Origin: Siniperca chuatsi
Lineage: Eukaryota > Chordata > Actinopteri > Centrarchiformes > Sinipercidae
Direction: 5' to 3'
NCBI RefSeq assembly: GCF_020085105.1
Contig: NC_058045.1
Location: forward strand, 17,842,333 to 17,906,332
DNA length: 64,000 nucleotides
In this document: in pieces, positions 1 to 12,500 of the stretch
How the letters are laid out: every line of letters starts with the position of its first letter
Numbering within the stretch: the stretch's first letter is position 1
Notes under the pieces: generated by a model
The model's database searches: none
Seen by the model: only the letters and a program-made list of their open reading frames with translations
What the model was told of the DNA's origin: nothing
Translations under genes and position numbers: made by a program

Positions 1-1090
1 AACATGACATAAAAAACTAGGAAGTAAGAGTGAAGGGACAAACAACAGAGAAGTGGAGGAAGTACAAAACAGACAGACAATAGACCCACAGCAACAAACA
101 AGAAAAGGAAGAGACAAATAATACATATATTGTCAGACAAAAACTGAACAACAGAACAGCTAAACAGAAATATATAAAAAATATATGGTAAACAAATTGG
201 TAAATATAAAGACTCAGCACATGTGTGGGAAATACATATTACTGCACCCCAGAGGTTACTGCTTGTTTTTTTTTGGGTAGAGCAGTAAATCTTCGGGGTT
301 GTTCAGGTTTTCTTCATATTGCAAAAAAAAGAAGGGAAACAAATAGATATGAGTAGAGATGAAACAATAAGTCAATGGATTTGTCCATCGCCATAATCAA
401 TCTGTAATTATAAACTAATCACTTCAATCATTTTTTAAGCAAAAATGCCAAATACTCTCTGATTCAAGCTTCTCAAAATGTATTCTACTGCCACATTATC
501 ATCTAGCACAAAGGTTTTTTTCCCCAAAACTAATCAACAATGGTAGGGCACCAAATATGCACTACTATTGAAATAATTGAAAATAATACTTCCCTTAACT
601 GCCAACAATTTTGGGTGTGCAGTACAAATCCTGGGTGTATTGAAACATCATTACAAAAACAATGTGTCAAGCTCAGAATAGTTAAGTTCCTTGAAGAAGC
701 AGAAGCTGTTGGTACAACACTCAGCTATACAAAAAAAGCTAATTCAATGCAAATATCCTTGCACAATTTCACAATTTGACAAGTAATTAGTAATTAGTAT
801 TTGTGGTTGTTGTCGTTGTTATTGTTGTTGACATCTTGATTAAGTATTATTGTCATTTTCATTCAGGCCTAACTTAACTTCAGCTTGACGCAAGTGTTTT
901 TAAAAATTAATTAACAACTTAACTGAATTTTGAACAGATTTTGGTGTTAAAGCTATATTAGTCAACCACTATTTGACAATATTGACATTAACATAACATG
1001 GCAACGACGCCAATTAAACTTATTAACAGCAAGTTTATCGACTATATTAAGAGTAACTTAACTAAGTTACACAATAGGAAGAAAAGCGGA
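1..1090. other. Intergenic AT-rich DNA
   Basis: No exon, RNA gene or clear repeat end is recognised. The short open frames here (for example the 79-codon frame at 540-779) have low-complexity AT-rich composition and no family resemblance. Confidence 0.6.
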
Positions 1091-1910
1091 TGGGGCCGGA
1101 CGTTCTGAGGTGGAAATGGAGTCCGAGGAGGAATCGGAGCGCGAAATTAGAAAACAAGGACACGAGATGATTTGAAAATAAAAAAGGAAGAAGAGTAATT
1201 TGAGTGATTCTAGTCAGACAGTGCGGAAAGAGGAGACGTATCTTGTTGGGATTTTAGCTGTGACAAACAGATGGGATTTTCAAGGATCCACATGAGGTCG
1301 GAAGGTTTGTAGGAGGAAAGCTTGGAGATGTAAAATCGGTCAGGATAACAAAAAGTGGGATGTTTTTCATTGACTGGCGGATCAGAGGTAAAGAAGAAGG
1401 GAGTAGTAATTGGCGTGCTACTGACAGTGGAGGCCGAGTCATTTTGGGATGTTGAAGATGTGTGTGAGGCAAGAAGACTCCGAAAAGGGGAGAAGGAGGG
1501 CAGTAATTCAGTGTGTTTGACTTTTGAGGGGAAATTGCCGAAGAGTGTGTCTTGATTATGTGTGTTACAGGGTGAGGACATATGAGAGAGCTCCTCTCAG
1601 ATGTTTCTGATGTCAGAAATATGGACATGTTGCTGCAGTATGGAGAGGAGTCAGGACATGTGGTAAGGATAACTGTGGAACTAATGTGGAGAAAGAGCAA
1701 GCCACCATCTCAGGATCAGCACAGTGTCCAAAAAGAATTAAGGAAGTAAAAGTGAATAAGATCAGAGCAGAAAAGGGATTGTCATACGCTGAAGCTGCTA
1801 AGAGAATGGAGAGAAAAGGTGGCAGTGCAAAAGGAAAAGGAGCTGAGCAGAGCATCTGCATGGCCACGATTTCTGGCATTTATTTCCATGGTTATAAATT
1901 GTGCTACTGA
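1091..1910 (+). mobile_element. Decayed non-LTR retrotransposon (LINE) ORF1 fragment
   Basis: Reading the plus strand from about 1500, the translation resembles the zinc-knuckle part of a fish LINE ORF1 (I/Nimb-like, from memory). A block reading LTFEGKLPK is followed, in a shifted frame, by VRTYERAPLRCF, a stop in place of one residue, then CQKYGHVAAVWRG and VRTCGK. That is a CX2CX4HX4C knuckle whose last cysteine is now W. It continues through IRAEKGLSYAEAAKRMERKG near 1760-1820, which matches the conserved tail after the knuckles. At least one stop and one frame change are visible, and no reverse transcriptase was found downstream, so this is a dead 5' fragment. The clade is uncertain. Confidence 0.5.
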
Positions 1911-3141
1911 AATAAAGGGGAGGTCGGAAAGGATTAAGACAGAGATTCTTGAACCTTGTGGACATTACACTGAGGGAAGGAGTTGCACCAACTCAGACAA
2001 TTGGATCTGGGTAATAGAATGGACAATGTCATGAGTGGGATCACTTTGGATGTAAATTGTTTACACTATGAAGCTGTTGCAATCCAGCAGTTTGCGGTAA
2101 TGCACACTTATGGATGCCAACCGCTGTAAACCTCAACAGAAGTTACACAACAGAGTCAGTGAGAAAAGTTTTGCATCCCAGTTAGCCTGTCAACACAGGC
2201 AGAAATTTAAACACAAGGTGAAAACAACTTACAAGTAATTCAGTAGTCGATCTTGATACGATAGACAACCAAGTGCCCCATCCTTATGGAAGTCCTCTAG
2301 CCCCGTTGTCAAAAGTCCGCCATCACCAGGAAATAAAAATAATACGGTTTCCGGTTAGCACTTTCAAAGTAAAGGCATTAAACAAGAATATTATTGTTAC
2401 AATACACGGAGAGACAGTAAAACAATTATGTAAGGACAAATGTTCAGTATTTCTTTCCAAGAATATGCAATTCATATGCGCCCCTGTGTGCTTATACAAA
2501 ATGCCATATAAAAAACTAACTAGGGTACACATGATTACGGTCAGTTCCTGAGGAATAGACCATACAGAGAATTGTATTGCCGTGGCAACATCATACACTA
2601 ACATAACACAAGAGGGGCGGTGACTTGGGAATCACCTTGCCTATTATGATAAAAAGATGGTTAACCTGTGTCACCACATTGAGAAAGTCCCAGACACGCA
2701 GCATGTTGGCAGCAGTAGACTTAATCTGATTCCAAACTATGTAAACAATAAAGGTTCTATATTACAGGTAACTGAGATGGCAGCAGATAGATTACACTAG
2801 GCTACATTGTTGGATTATCTGTTAGATATGTAGGCCTAACTAATTACAAGAGATTATACTTTGAAATTCACCCACCTTGCAGTTTCCAGACTAAATCTGA
2901 TATTATCTGAGATTGAGGCAGATGACATCATTCATAGAGACCATGACAAAATGCAGCAAAAATGCAGAACGCTCTCTTCAAAAAAATACAACATGTTACA
3001 GTATGTGTTACAGCTACGATGAAGAGGAAGTATTAGAAGCGGAAGGTTGTGATTGCTTCTGTAATAGCCTTTTCATCACATAAAACATTAATAAAGTATA
3101 TGTTGTTCCCTAAACAAAAGGAAGAGAAACCATCCATGTAT
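1911..3141. other. Intergenic DNA without recognised gene
   Basis: No coding exon, tRNA or repeat boundary was recognised. Short frames at 2273-2551 (plus) and 2323-2604 (minus) overlap each other and resemble no known family. Confidence 0.55.
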
Positions 3142-3143
3142 TA

Positions 3144-4147
3144 CAGTTTTTCTCAATTGCTAAAACACTAAAACCCATTGGCTGAACAAAGTTCTCAGTT
3201 GCCTGACCTCATTTAGCTAATTGTGCATTCTGTTGTCAATACCTTAAACCATTTCACATGGTAAAACACAATTTGCAGATCTCACTTAGACTTTTCAGCA
3301 AAACTCAAAACACATTCTGCACTCTAATTCACATGTCATCCATACTGGTAAACACAAGTGACAACAATCAAATACAAATAGAGAACACATGTCATTGATT
3401 GAACACAACCACTCAAAATTGATGTAACCTGTTTTAAATGATGTGACACAACCAATATGAGCCTAACTCCTTTGATTTTTGTCCCTTTTACTATTGTATA
3501 CTGTAGTACGTTGCATTGTAGGCTGTATACTGTAAAATGAACTACAGTAATTGCATGGCCCTGAACATTGTGCTTTCCATTTGTTAACAGTACTGACTGC
3601 TCAATAGATTTTGACTAGTTGCAGGTTCAAATCAACTAAGAACAAGAATTACAGTATCACAGAGACAAAGGACAAGTTTGTGAGATGCAGGGTACAGTAC
3701 TGTAAAAATAGGGGTACAAGGAGGAGGAAGAACAACAAAAAATTGCAAAGAGCAAAGCAGAGTAGTAATTTCTGATCAATTTTGAGCTACTATGATAGAA
3801 CATGTTTTCGTTCATCAAAAGACAATGACGGAGAAATATTACATTTGTTTTGAGATTAAAAATGTACTTCTCCCTGAGAACTATGTTTTGAACAATGTGT
3901 TTTCTGTTTTTTGGTGTATTGTTTACTGACTGCCTGATAGCGTATATCATTTTGATCACTTTGTTTATGATTTGAGAGCAGTGCTTAATTTTGAATACAG
4001 GTAAAACTGTTTTGAGGCGAAAGTTTCATTTTGTGAGAGAAGTCAGAGGTTTTGTAAATAGTGCTTGAAGATGAGGTTTTGTGTTTAATGGTTTCAGAAA
4101 ATGGAGCAAGGTTTCAGAAACTGTGTTTTAGCAATTGAGAAAAACTG
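3144..4147. mobile_element. Non-autonomous IS630/Tc1-type element with terminal inverted repeats
   Basis: The left end at 3144 reads CAGTTTTTCTCAATTGCTAA and continues into AACAC. The right end, around 4123-4147, carries the exact reverse complement over about 25 bases. A TA dinucleotide precedes the left end at 3142-3143; the right flank reads TG, possibly a mutated TA. A TA target and these terminal bases fit the Tc1/mariner/IS630 group. The interior, about 950 bp, has no transposase; the minus-strand frame at 3657-3959 is not protein-like. The same terminal sequence occurs at the right end of the transposase-bearing element near 9128, so this looks like its internally deleted relative. Confidence 0.65.
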
Positions 4148-7100
4148 TGGCTGAGGACGATAAAAACCTTCAATAGGCCTTTTTTTGCTGTTGAATGAAA
4201 AATGTGTTGGCCTAAACATGTCTATAATGAAAAGCTAAATGATTCACAAAATAATCTATAGCATTAAAAGTTTAAATCATGTATCACTCTACCCAGATGA
4301 ATTTAGGAAAACATCAAATGAACGCTGCCTCAAATGTTTCACTTTTACCTTCCTGTGCCAAACAACTACTGAATCATGTTTATGGGGTGACATGCGGCTT
4401 TGCCAACATATGCAAAACAAAAATACATTTTGTATTTGTCCCACAAATTGCAATCACTGCTCTAAAACAATACTTTTTAAAGAGAAAACAACTGCAAAGG
4501 AATCACAAAGCAGAAAACTACAACAGCGGTTTGTGGCTTTGTTCTGTTGGAATGGATTATTAAACACATTATTAAGCCCTCATCCTTTGCTAAAAGCATT
4601 CCAAGATTCTGTAATAGAAAATTGATGTATGCAATATTAGTAGGCTGGAAAACAGGTTTCTATCCTAGTCCCACAGCATTTCTTCTCTTCCTTCTTGAAC
4701 AACAGTGCCTCTTGCTGCTCACACTTACTGAACACATGACCTTGAAACAGAATGAGCGGGAAATGCAGTATTAGCTCCGGTAGGTTATCAATTCAGCGTT
4801 GCAAAACAAGGGGACTGCCTTACGGTGTTATTGTCGATATAACCTCTCCATACAGTGTGACGTTGCTTTTAGAAACATCTCTATTATCTGATTGTTTTAT
4901 ATTTAAAAAACATCACAAAAGTGAATTCAATTTTATGGTGGTTTTAGTTAAATGTGACAAAACATAATTCTCTGATATGTACTTGGAACTGCTGAGGGAC
5001 CATATTAAAAGTACACCAACACTGACAGTGGAACTGGTAATGTACTGTATATTGACACAAAGACAATGACTTTACCTGTGTACATTAAATGTAGTCTATT
5101 GTCTTGGCATACAGATCAGCTCCTGTCACAAAGAAGATTAGATTCATTTTAGTAACTATGAAGGAGTAATTGTGACTTTGGTATACCATTATGGACTGCA
5201 TGTCAGCATTTTGTTGTAAAGGTGTCAACAGAAAATGACTTATAGCCTAAATATCTTGCGGTGAATGGAATGTTCTTTCCGGCAGGATCCTGTGGTCTTA
5301 CAAACAGCTTCTCCTGGGCCTGTCTGAACTCATACTGTAGGTATTTCCAGTCATAATGCCTGATAGGAAAAGTGATCGTCTAAAGTCCAAAGGTAGTAGT
5401 TTCCTATGATAATGAAATAGAATTTGCATTCCCTTTCAGTCACAAAGTTATATTGTTGTGTGTGTTTTTTCCCCAATGTGTTTCCCTGTCATTTATTCAC
5501 ACCCATCTTGTTAGCTGCAGCTACATACAGCAGCATTGCATGCGGATCAACTATTATATGAACTTCCTGAGAGCTTTGATGGAGTCTTTTGGGGAATGTA
5601 ACTACAACTCACCTGACATGATTAGGAATTGAATTGAATCTCACCAACCACATCTGGTATTTGTTTTAGTGGTATTAACAGCATGTGTTGACACAGTTTT
5701 CTGCACTTCAGTCTGAATGGATGCAGTTTGTTTACCCTTGTATGTGTGTGCGTGTATTTGTGACAGAGAGGGACTTATTTTGCTGTTGTATACTCTATTA
5801 TCCATTATATTGTCTTAATATCATTATCCTCCTTCTGTGTTTTTTATAATCATCTCTGGGGAAAAGGTTTCACAAAGAAAATGTATGACATGGTGGCACT
5901 GTAGTGCTATAATTGTCTTTTTAATTAGATTTTTGGTTAAAAAGACCATCTCCATGGACCCTGGCTTTTCTAACCAGAGTGGTGTTTTATTAGATAAAAG
6001 AGAGATAGAGGTATGCTTTTTAGAAGAAACCATTTCCTCTTTGACAATAATGTTAACTCAAAATGCTATAAAGAAAATAAATCATTACTGTACTGAAACT
6101 GCTGTTTCACTACATATCAGACATATTAGAGGAAGTTTTTCTTTACAATCTGATTTTCAGCTTTTCTCACAGTATTTGCCATCCCAAAGCCATAGATAAA
6201 AACCAGGCCCTTCTGGTTTGTCACATCATCGGGTAATAACTGGGGAGTGGAAGAAAGCTTCTCACAGGCCAGATTAGGTCCTGACCAGCTGTGAGAGTGA
6301 TCCTTTTCAGAGAAATTACAAGACTATTCAGAGAGAGTAGGTGGACACTATCCCACTTTGCCATCATAAAAGGCCTCTCCTTTCATTCCCTTCTCCTCCA
6401 TCTGTGTCTGGAGACGTAATAGCACCACTGAGATGGGAGTGTGGCTGAAAACAGCTGACAGGGAGCAATGGAGCCAAGCAATCCCACAAATGAAGCAGCC
6501 GTGTGAGAAGATGATCGAAGGTGATGCAGTTATGTGATGGAAAGAGTTGCTAAAAGTTATAAAATGCACAAACATGTTACATAAGAGCTGTCTCACAGTT
6601 GAGTGGATATGCATATATACATGTCCACACACATCATACATTCCTATGCCTGACATGTGTACATCTCTTAAACCAACACTATGGTGAGGAGTATTAGCAG
6701 TGCTCTCTAGGTTTAATGACTGCCTGTGCTTTGTTACTTTGACTCATTTATTTACATCCTGTTTCTGTGGACAGAGCTGAAGCATGGGTGAAAGAAAGTG
6801 CCTTCTAATGTGTGTGTCTTGGTGTGTGTGTTTGCTCACATCAGGTAGTCATAGAAAAGACCAGGCAAGTTTGGAAACATCTGCGTGCTGGTTATAGCAG
6901 TTCACCTGAAATTCCATGTTAAGAACAGTGTGATGGCTTCAAAACAAACCGCTACTCTCAACATTATAAGTCTTTAAGAACTACTAAGGTATTAGATAGC
7001 TCCTATAGCTCTTGGAAAACAATAGGATATGTCACACTTAGAACATATAAACTCTAAATGGACTTCATTTGTTCCACTCCATTACTCATGTTGTGTATCA

Positions 7101-7690
7101 GTCAGTACATCATGAAACATTTTCTCCTGTATTAGCAGCATGCAAGGCCGAAGCTTCCATCCTCAAAGCTTGTATTTATATATTGTAAATCACACTCTCT
7201 TAGATGTGGACAAACAGGCAACAAAAGCAATGAATCTTGTGTTTTAGTTAAGTTTTGAATTTGAAGGATTGTTTGCTCAAGGTGGTTGATGCAATGAATT
7301 GAGTTTTTGATTTAATGTTTACAGATAGTGCCCTCACATGGCAAAATGTCACTACTACACCATGAATATCAAGACAATCATTGACGCTGCAGGTAACCAT
7401 AGCTGAAATGAACCTTTACATTTCATTAACCTTACAGCTTAGTTTTAATGAAAGAGAATCTAAAACTGATTGAAGATTTTTTTAGTTTTTCAATCACATT
7501 TCTCCCTCTTCTCCTTTTTTTTGAAGATTGAAGTCTGCTTCATCAATATACAGGTCCTCATAATGAGTTACACTGATATCCAACTCCAAGATTCTCTAGA
7601 GTAAAAAGAACACAAGGTAAAATATAGTAAATTTGTGTTTTACAGTAATGGCATTGATTGCAGTCAATACTACTGTGAAATTGTTGCTGA
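4148..7690. other. Intergenic DNA, no gene recognised
   Basis: About 3.5 kb with no supported exon. The cysteine-containing 128-codon frame at 4239-4625 overlaps a second frame and resembles no family, so I treat it as chance. A patch near 5500-5620 (CATGCGGATC and flanks) is more GC-balanced but is not recognised. Confidence 0.5.
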
Positions 7691-7699
7691 AGTTTGAGT

Positions 7700-9128
7700 T
7701 CACACTTTGAAGCAGCAGTATACATAGATATGCCTAAATCTTTTCACATATAGTAGCATGGAATAGTTTATGGACACATACTTAAAATTCAGGAAAAATA
7801 TATCTTTGAGTTGACAGTAAAATTGCAGTAATTGGGTTGCACATACTTGAACAAAGTGGAATCGCAACGCCTTCACTCTAACGGAGTTCCTCTCAAAGGG
7901 CACTTTGTATACTTGCTTCATTCGGATAGCATTTCTTCTTAGAACACGGTCAATTGTGGAGAGACTGCATTGGTGGATATTGTGGAACAGTTGATTGTCC
8001 TGTGTTATTCTTTGCTGAATTTCTTTGAGGCGGAGGGTGTTGTTCTGGACCACCATGTCAACAATGGCATGCTCTTGTTCAACTGAAAAAAGTCTTGTTC
8101 GTCCACCTGAATGTTCTCTAACTTCAATTCTGAAAAAGGTTTGGACAAGCAGGAACATTTACTGTAGAGATCTAGACCTATGTCAAACATGACTACATGG
8201 ACTCTCGTAAAAGTAGAATGATATAGTTACTTAACGGTTTTCCCTCTGAAATGTACGGATAATTGAAGCCACTGTGGATCTCTGGCCAGCTTCTCTCAGT
8301 GAGAGACCATGATTTATGACATGGTTAATAAGTGTGGCTCTGATTTCATTTGAAACACGTGTGTACCCTACCCTTATTCTACCTTTCCTCCCTCCTCTTA
8401 CACCATGGCCTCCTCTTCCTCCCTGTCCACCTCTTCTTATATTTTCTCTTTCCACTATACCATTGCCCTCCAATCTATCCATCTCTTCAATCTCTTCTCC
8501 TCTTCCTACATCTTCAGCTCTTCTTTCTCTTTCTCTATCTCCTCTTCGACTTCCTCTTCTCCCTCTACCCTGGCCACCACCTCTCACTCTTAAACCTCTT
8601 CTGTTTCCACTGCTCATACTTCTTTTTTTTGTCTTACTGTATCTCCTCATTTGTCTTCTTTGTTCTTCTTCTCTTCCCCTTTTGTAGTTGTTGTAATTAC
8701 ATAAGACAGCTGTCTGAACAATTAGGAAATTGGCTTTTTCTGTATTGAGTGGATTACTAACTCATCAGATAACAATTTGGCGTTAATTGAAGACACAAGG
8801 TGTGCAACTGACTATTTTACAATTCACAGTTTTGTTTGTTGTGTTTTGAAAATGGTACAAAAATGCTTGTGATCTTTGTGAAGAACAATGAAAAAGTTAC
8901 GAATGTTTTTCCTGATATATTAAAGATTTGGTTGGCTGTATGAACTGCTGTGATTTTTGTGCACAGTGTTTTGAGAAAATTATGCTTTTGATATGTGATT
9001 TGTATGAAATGAAGGAGAATTTACTATCTGTTTAGGACAATTACAAAGTGTACTGATCACTGTGTTAACTGTTTTGAGAGCTGTTACCTGAGTTTGGAGA
9101 AATGTACCAAATCGATTGAGAAAAACTG
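7700..9128 (-). mobile_element. IS630/Tc1-like DNA transposon, truncated, with two 5' transposase exons
   Basis: The right terminus ends AATCGATTGAGAAAAACTG at 9128 and is followed by TA (9129-9130). The terminal sequence matches the 3144-4147 element. The first minus-strand block, 8231-8650, encodes an arginine/glycine-rich N-terminus followed by a helix-turn-helix region (TRVSNEIRATLINHVINHG, LSLREAGQR, TVASIIRTF). The second block, about 7850-8135, reads HSGGRTRLFSVEQEHAIVD, then LKEIQQRI, LSTIDRVLRRN and VPFERNSVRVKALRFHFVQ. This is the N-terminal DNA-binding half of the fish transposases usually annotated as IS630-like. A splice-like gap separates the blocks and a donor-like GTATGTG follows FHFVQ. 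The DDE catalytic half is absent, so the copy is 3'-truncated on the minus strand. Its left boundary near 7700 is approximate. Confidence 0.65.
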
Positions 9129-9378
9129 TAACTGGGTAAAACACAAGGTAGTATTTGAGTTATAATAATTCAATCTTTCAACCTGAGAAATGTAAATGTG
9201 AGGTATTAGTCACACCCCCTTTAATTTTCATCAACAGCCATCAGAAAACCAGCAACTCAGTAGCATTAGAGGGATTATCTCAGCATAGTAAGTCTTCCAA
9301 TTACTCATGTTAATTACTCAATTACTCATGTTGAAGCACTATGAGTTATTAGTTCACTGAATGAATATCTTCTGGATC

Positions 9379-9384
9379 TTTATT
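9379..9384 (-). terminator. Candidate poly(A) signal of lrrc56
   Basis: AATAAA on the minus strand, about 190 bases past the lrrc56 stop codon. It is the nearest canonical signal downstream, so a short 3'UTR is likely. Confidence 0.5.
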
Positions 9385-9571
9385 TAAAAAAAATAAACAA
9401 GAGAGAGAGAAAACACCTTATGGCAAAATACAGGTAATGTTCAGAGAAAATAAGGGGAATGATCCCCCTCAGTGGCCTCCATGCTACCACTCTGTTTTTA
9501 AGGGTATGGAATAGTCACACTAATCATACTGATCACTAGCCAGGCTGCCACACATCTGCCCATTGGTGGTA

Positions 9572-12500
9572 TCAGTCTGGGTGTGAGTTCCCTCTGCAGG
9601 GCTGGAGTCTGTGGTGCTGGTGATGTTTCTGTAGAGCTGCCCTGGCCGTGTGAGGACGAGAAATCGCTGTCCTGTCCAGGAGTTTGGACATCTGAGGAGT
9701 TTGAAGATGCTTGTTGCCAGACTGTACGCTGGATAAGTCCATCTCTGCACTGAAAGACAGAGAACCTTTCTTTAGTTCCACCCTATATGAACAATTAACA
9801 AAACTGTTACACAGTGCTAATTAACAACTAGTCACAATCAAAGGAAGAGTTTAATTCTGAAATGATTGCATCATGCTTTTGGAAAAACACATGGTCATGT
9901 ATTTTAAACATTCACTGATAAATTGTATTGTAATTCACCAGTTTAATTCGAATTACATACGCAATACAGGAGTTTTACACTGCAAAAAATCTATTGTTTT
10001 TATACTGTATAAACACATACACGTTGGTGTCTTTAATAATGCCATACCATGAATCCATGAGGCCTTCACCCAGGGCACTTGTTGGAGGCGGGCGGGGTAT
10101 GTGGGCAGGCAGGGGCAACAGAGGCACATCGGTCCTGGCCAACTGCTGAACCCTCAGGAGTGTCAGATCTCCTACGGTTGCACCTGCGCCACGGGAGCGC
10201 CCCACTCTACTGAAATCAGGTAAATGTTCTGAACTGGTCTGGCTGAGTCGAAGCCTACGTACACGGATTCCTGGTGGCTTGCGATTACCAGTAGCTGCTG
10301 TGGCACTGAGAGGGGGAGAAGGGGAGAGCGCGGTGTCTGGGGACAGGGACAGTGGAGCCATGTCAGGGGATAAGGCTTCTCTGTGATGCAGGTCTGAAAA
10401 CAAAACAAACTCATTACAAAAAGGTTTAGTAGCTGCCATTACTGTCTGTAATCTACTGGTATATCATTTGTTATGAATTTGTTTTCAACGTATGCTATTG
10501 TAGATAGATGATGATTATCATTTTTAAATTCTCTCAGTTTCTCAGTCATTTTAAAACCAACAGCAAGTATCGTAGAAAAGGTTTCAGTCGTAGTCATCTG
10601 GACACTGTTTTCAGAATCAAGACGTTTCGGCTCCCATCTGGAAGTCATTCTCAATTGTGAAAATGGTCAGATAACTCAGAAATTTAAGCTACTCTGTGTT
10701 GCTTAGGCCCTGCCCTCAGGAAGGAGTCTTCCTGAGTGTCTGCTGTTTACCCTGCCTAGTTTCACCTGAAACTGACCTTCTTTTGTTTCCATGATAGCCC
10801 AGTAATCAGGCCTATTGTTTTCTGGCTGCACCTCCCTCATCACTGTTAAATACCTGATTAGCATATGATTGGCTTGACCATGGTGTTAATACACTGTGGT
10901 AAACAGTTGGCAAGTTGAATCTCAGACCACCATTTCTGTTTAAAGAGGGGTTTTCTTTTTTCACAAAAATGGCTTCTTTGACTCCTCTTTCAAAGAAAGA
11001 TGACTACGACTGAAACCTTTTCTACGATGGAACACTCCTGGACGAATGAGGGACTACACCGCCAACAGCAAGTATGTTCATTCAGTGAGTATTCACCTGG
11101 GGAAAGAGACTGGAAAGAGGAATCTGGTGAGGCAGTATCAAGGCTGTCACCATGCTTCACCTCATGTTCTTCATCACTACTATCATTCATAATACCACCA
11201 AAGCCTTCTTCTTCATCATCATCTTCCCCTTCTTCTTCATCACTATGCTGAATAGCCAGGACCTGTGGTAATGTTTCTGTCTTTATGGCCTGGAGACGCC
11301 TGAAAAACAATGTAGAAAGGTTATTTGGTTTCATCCGCCTAAAATATGTAGAGGAAGCCAGGTTGTCAGCTGAAGTGAGGAACAAAATGGAAGTCTTCTA
11401 AAATCCTAACTGGCTGTGAAGAGACTCTGCATCATGAACTTCCTCGATAGGTATTCAGTACCCTTTTTACCCCAACTATCTCTTCTCATGGATTGGAAAC
11501 AGATCATATTCTAATTGTGATCCACGTAGCTGAGTGAACATGGTCTGTTATCACAAGCCAGATGTTACAAAATAGTCTTTATATCATTTAGTGTCTTTCC
11601 AGCTTAAGAAAAAGGGGCTGAGGAGTGTAAGTAAATAGTACCTGTTGTGCTGCTCTCTCCAAGCTCTAAGCTCAGCAAACACATCAATGCGTTCTCTAAC
11701 ATCAGGCTCCTCAATGTCATACGTGTGCTCTGGTACATGGATGGGCAGGTCACGGGGGGTAAAAGTAGACCTGGTGGGTGCTGTCTATGAGACAGAAGAG
11801 AGGGAAGATAAGCATGAGGGGTGGGAGTGGAAGCTAGGAAACATGACAGAATAGAGGCCTAAGACCTGAGTGCATTAATTATAGATAGACACTAGAGTAA
11901 TGGTCAGACAGAGAGGGAGCGCAAACAGGAGGGGCAGGCAGAAAAGGAGGGGAAGGTAAGAGCAGTGTTGTGTATGCCAGTATGTCAGATTGCAAGGCGT
12001 TGGCAGTGAGAGCCCCATCTGTCAAGTCCCTCTGACACGCAGTGACTCCTGCTAATAATTAGCTCCTTCTGTATATACTGACACGACATTAAAGAGAGGA
12101 GCTGGTGGTGTCAGATAGCCATAATGGCCTCTCAAAGCCTATAAAGCTTGTTGTTAGTCTCAGCCAACACTAAATGCTCTATTGTATAGGAAACAGCGTG
12201 CAAGAAATGATAGATTGGTGTGGATTGATTTGATATCTGATTAACTGAGATCTCTTTTTTTCTAAGAACAAGATGTTTTCTCGCTGATTTGAAGGAATTT
12301 TGCTGTTTCTTCTTCCAACACATATCACCTACCCTCAACTTTTCTCGCCTTGCTCGAATAGACTGGACTGGGTTTCCACAGAACAGGATCTTGCCAGCTC
12401 CTTCAAAAATCAACAGATAAGAAGGATTTCAGTGAATAAAACTGTTTTCTGACACAAGTAAGTCCTCTTGGTGGCACTGTTGAGTAAAGATTGCTGTTGA

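Noticed and set aside
3620-3640. A GGTTCAAATC motif resembling a tRNA T-arm or B box
   Set aside because: No cloverleaf or A box lies upstream at tRNA spacing, and it lies within the inverted-repeat element.
4239-4625. A 128-codon cysteine-containing plus-strand frame
   Set aside because: A second frame is open over the same bases, composition follows the AT-rich background, and there is no splice context or family resemblance.
8316-8748. Long plus-strand frames rich in leucine, serine and phenylalanine
   Set aside because: They are the antisense shadow of the arginine/glycine-rich transposase leader on the minus strand.
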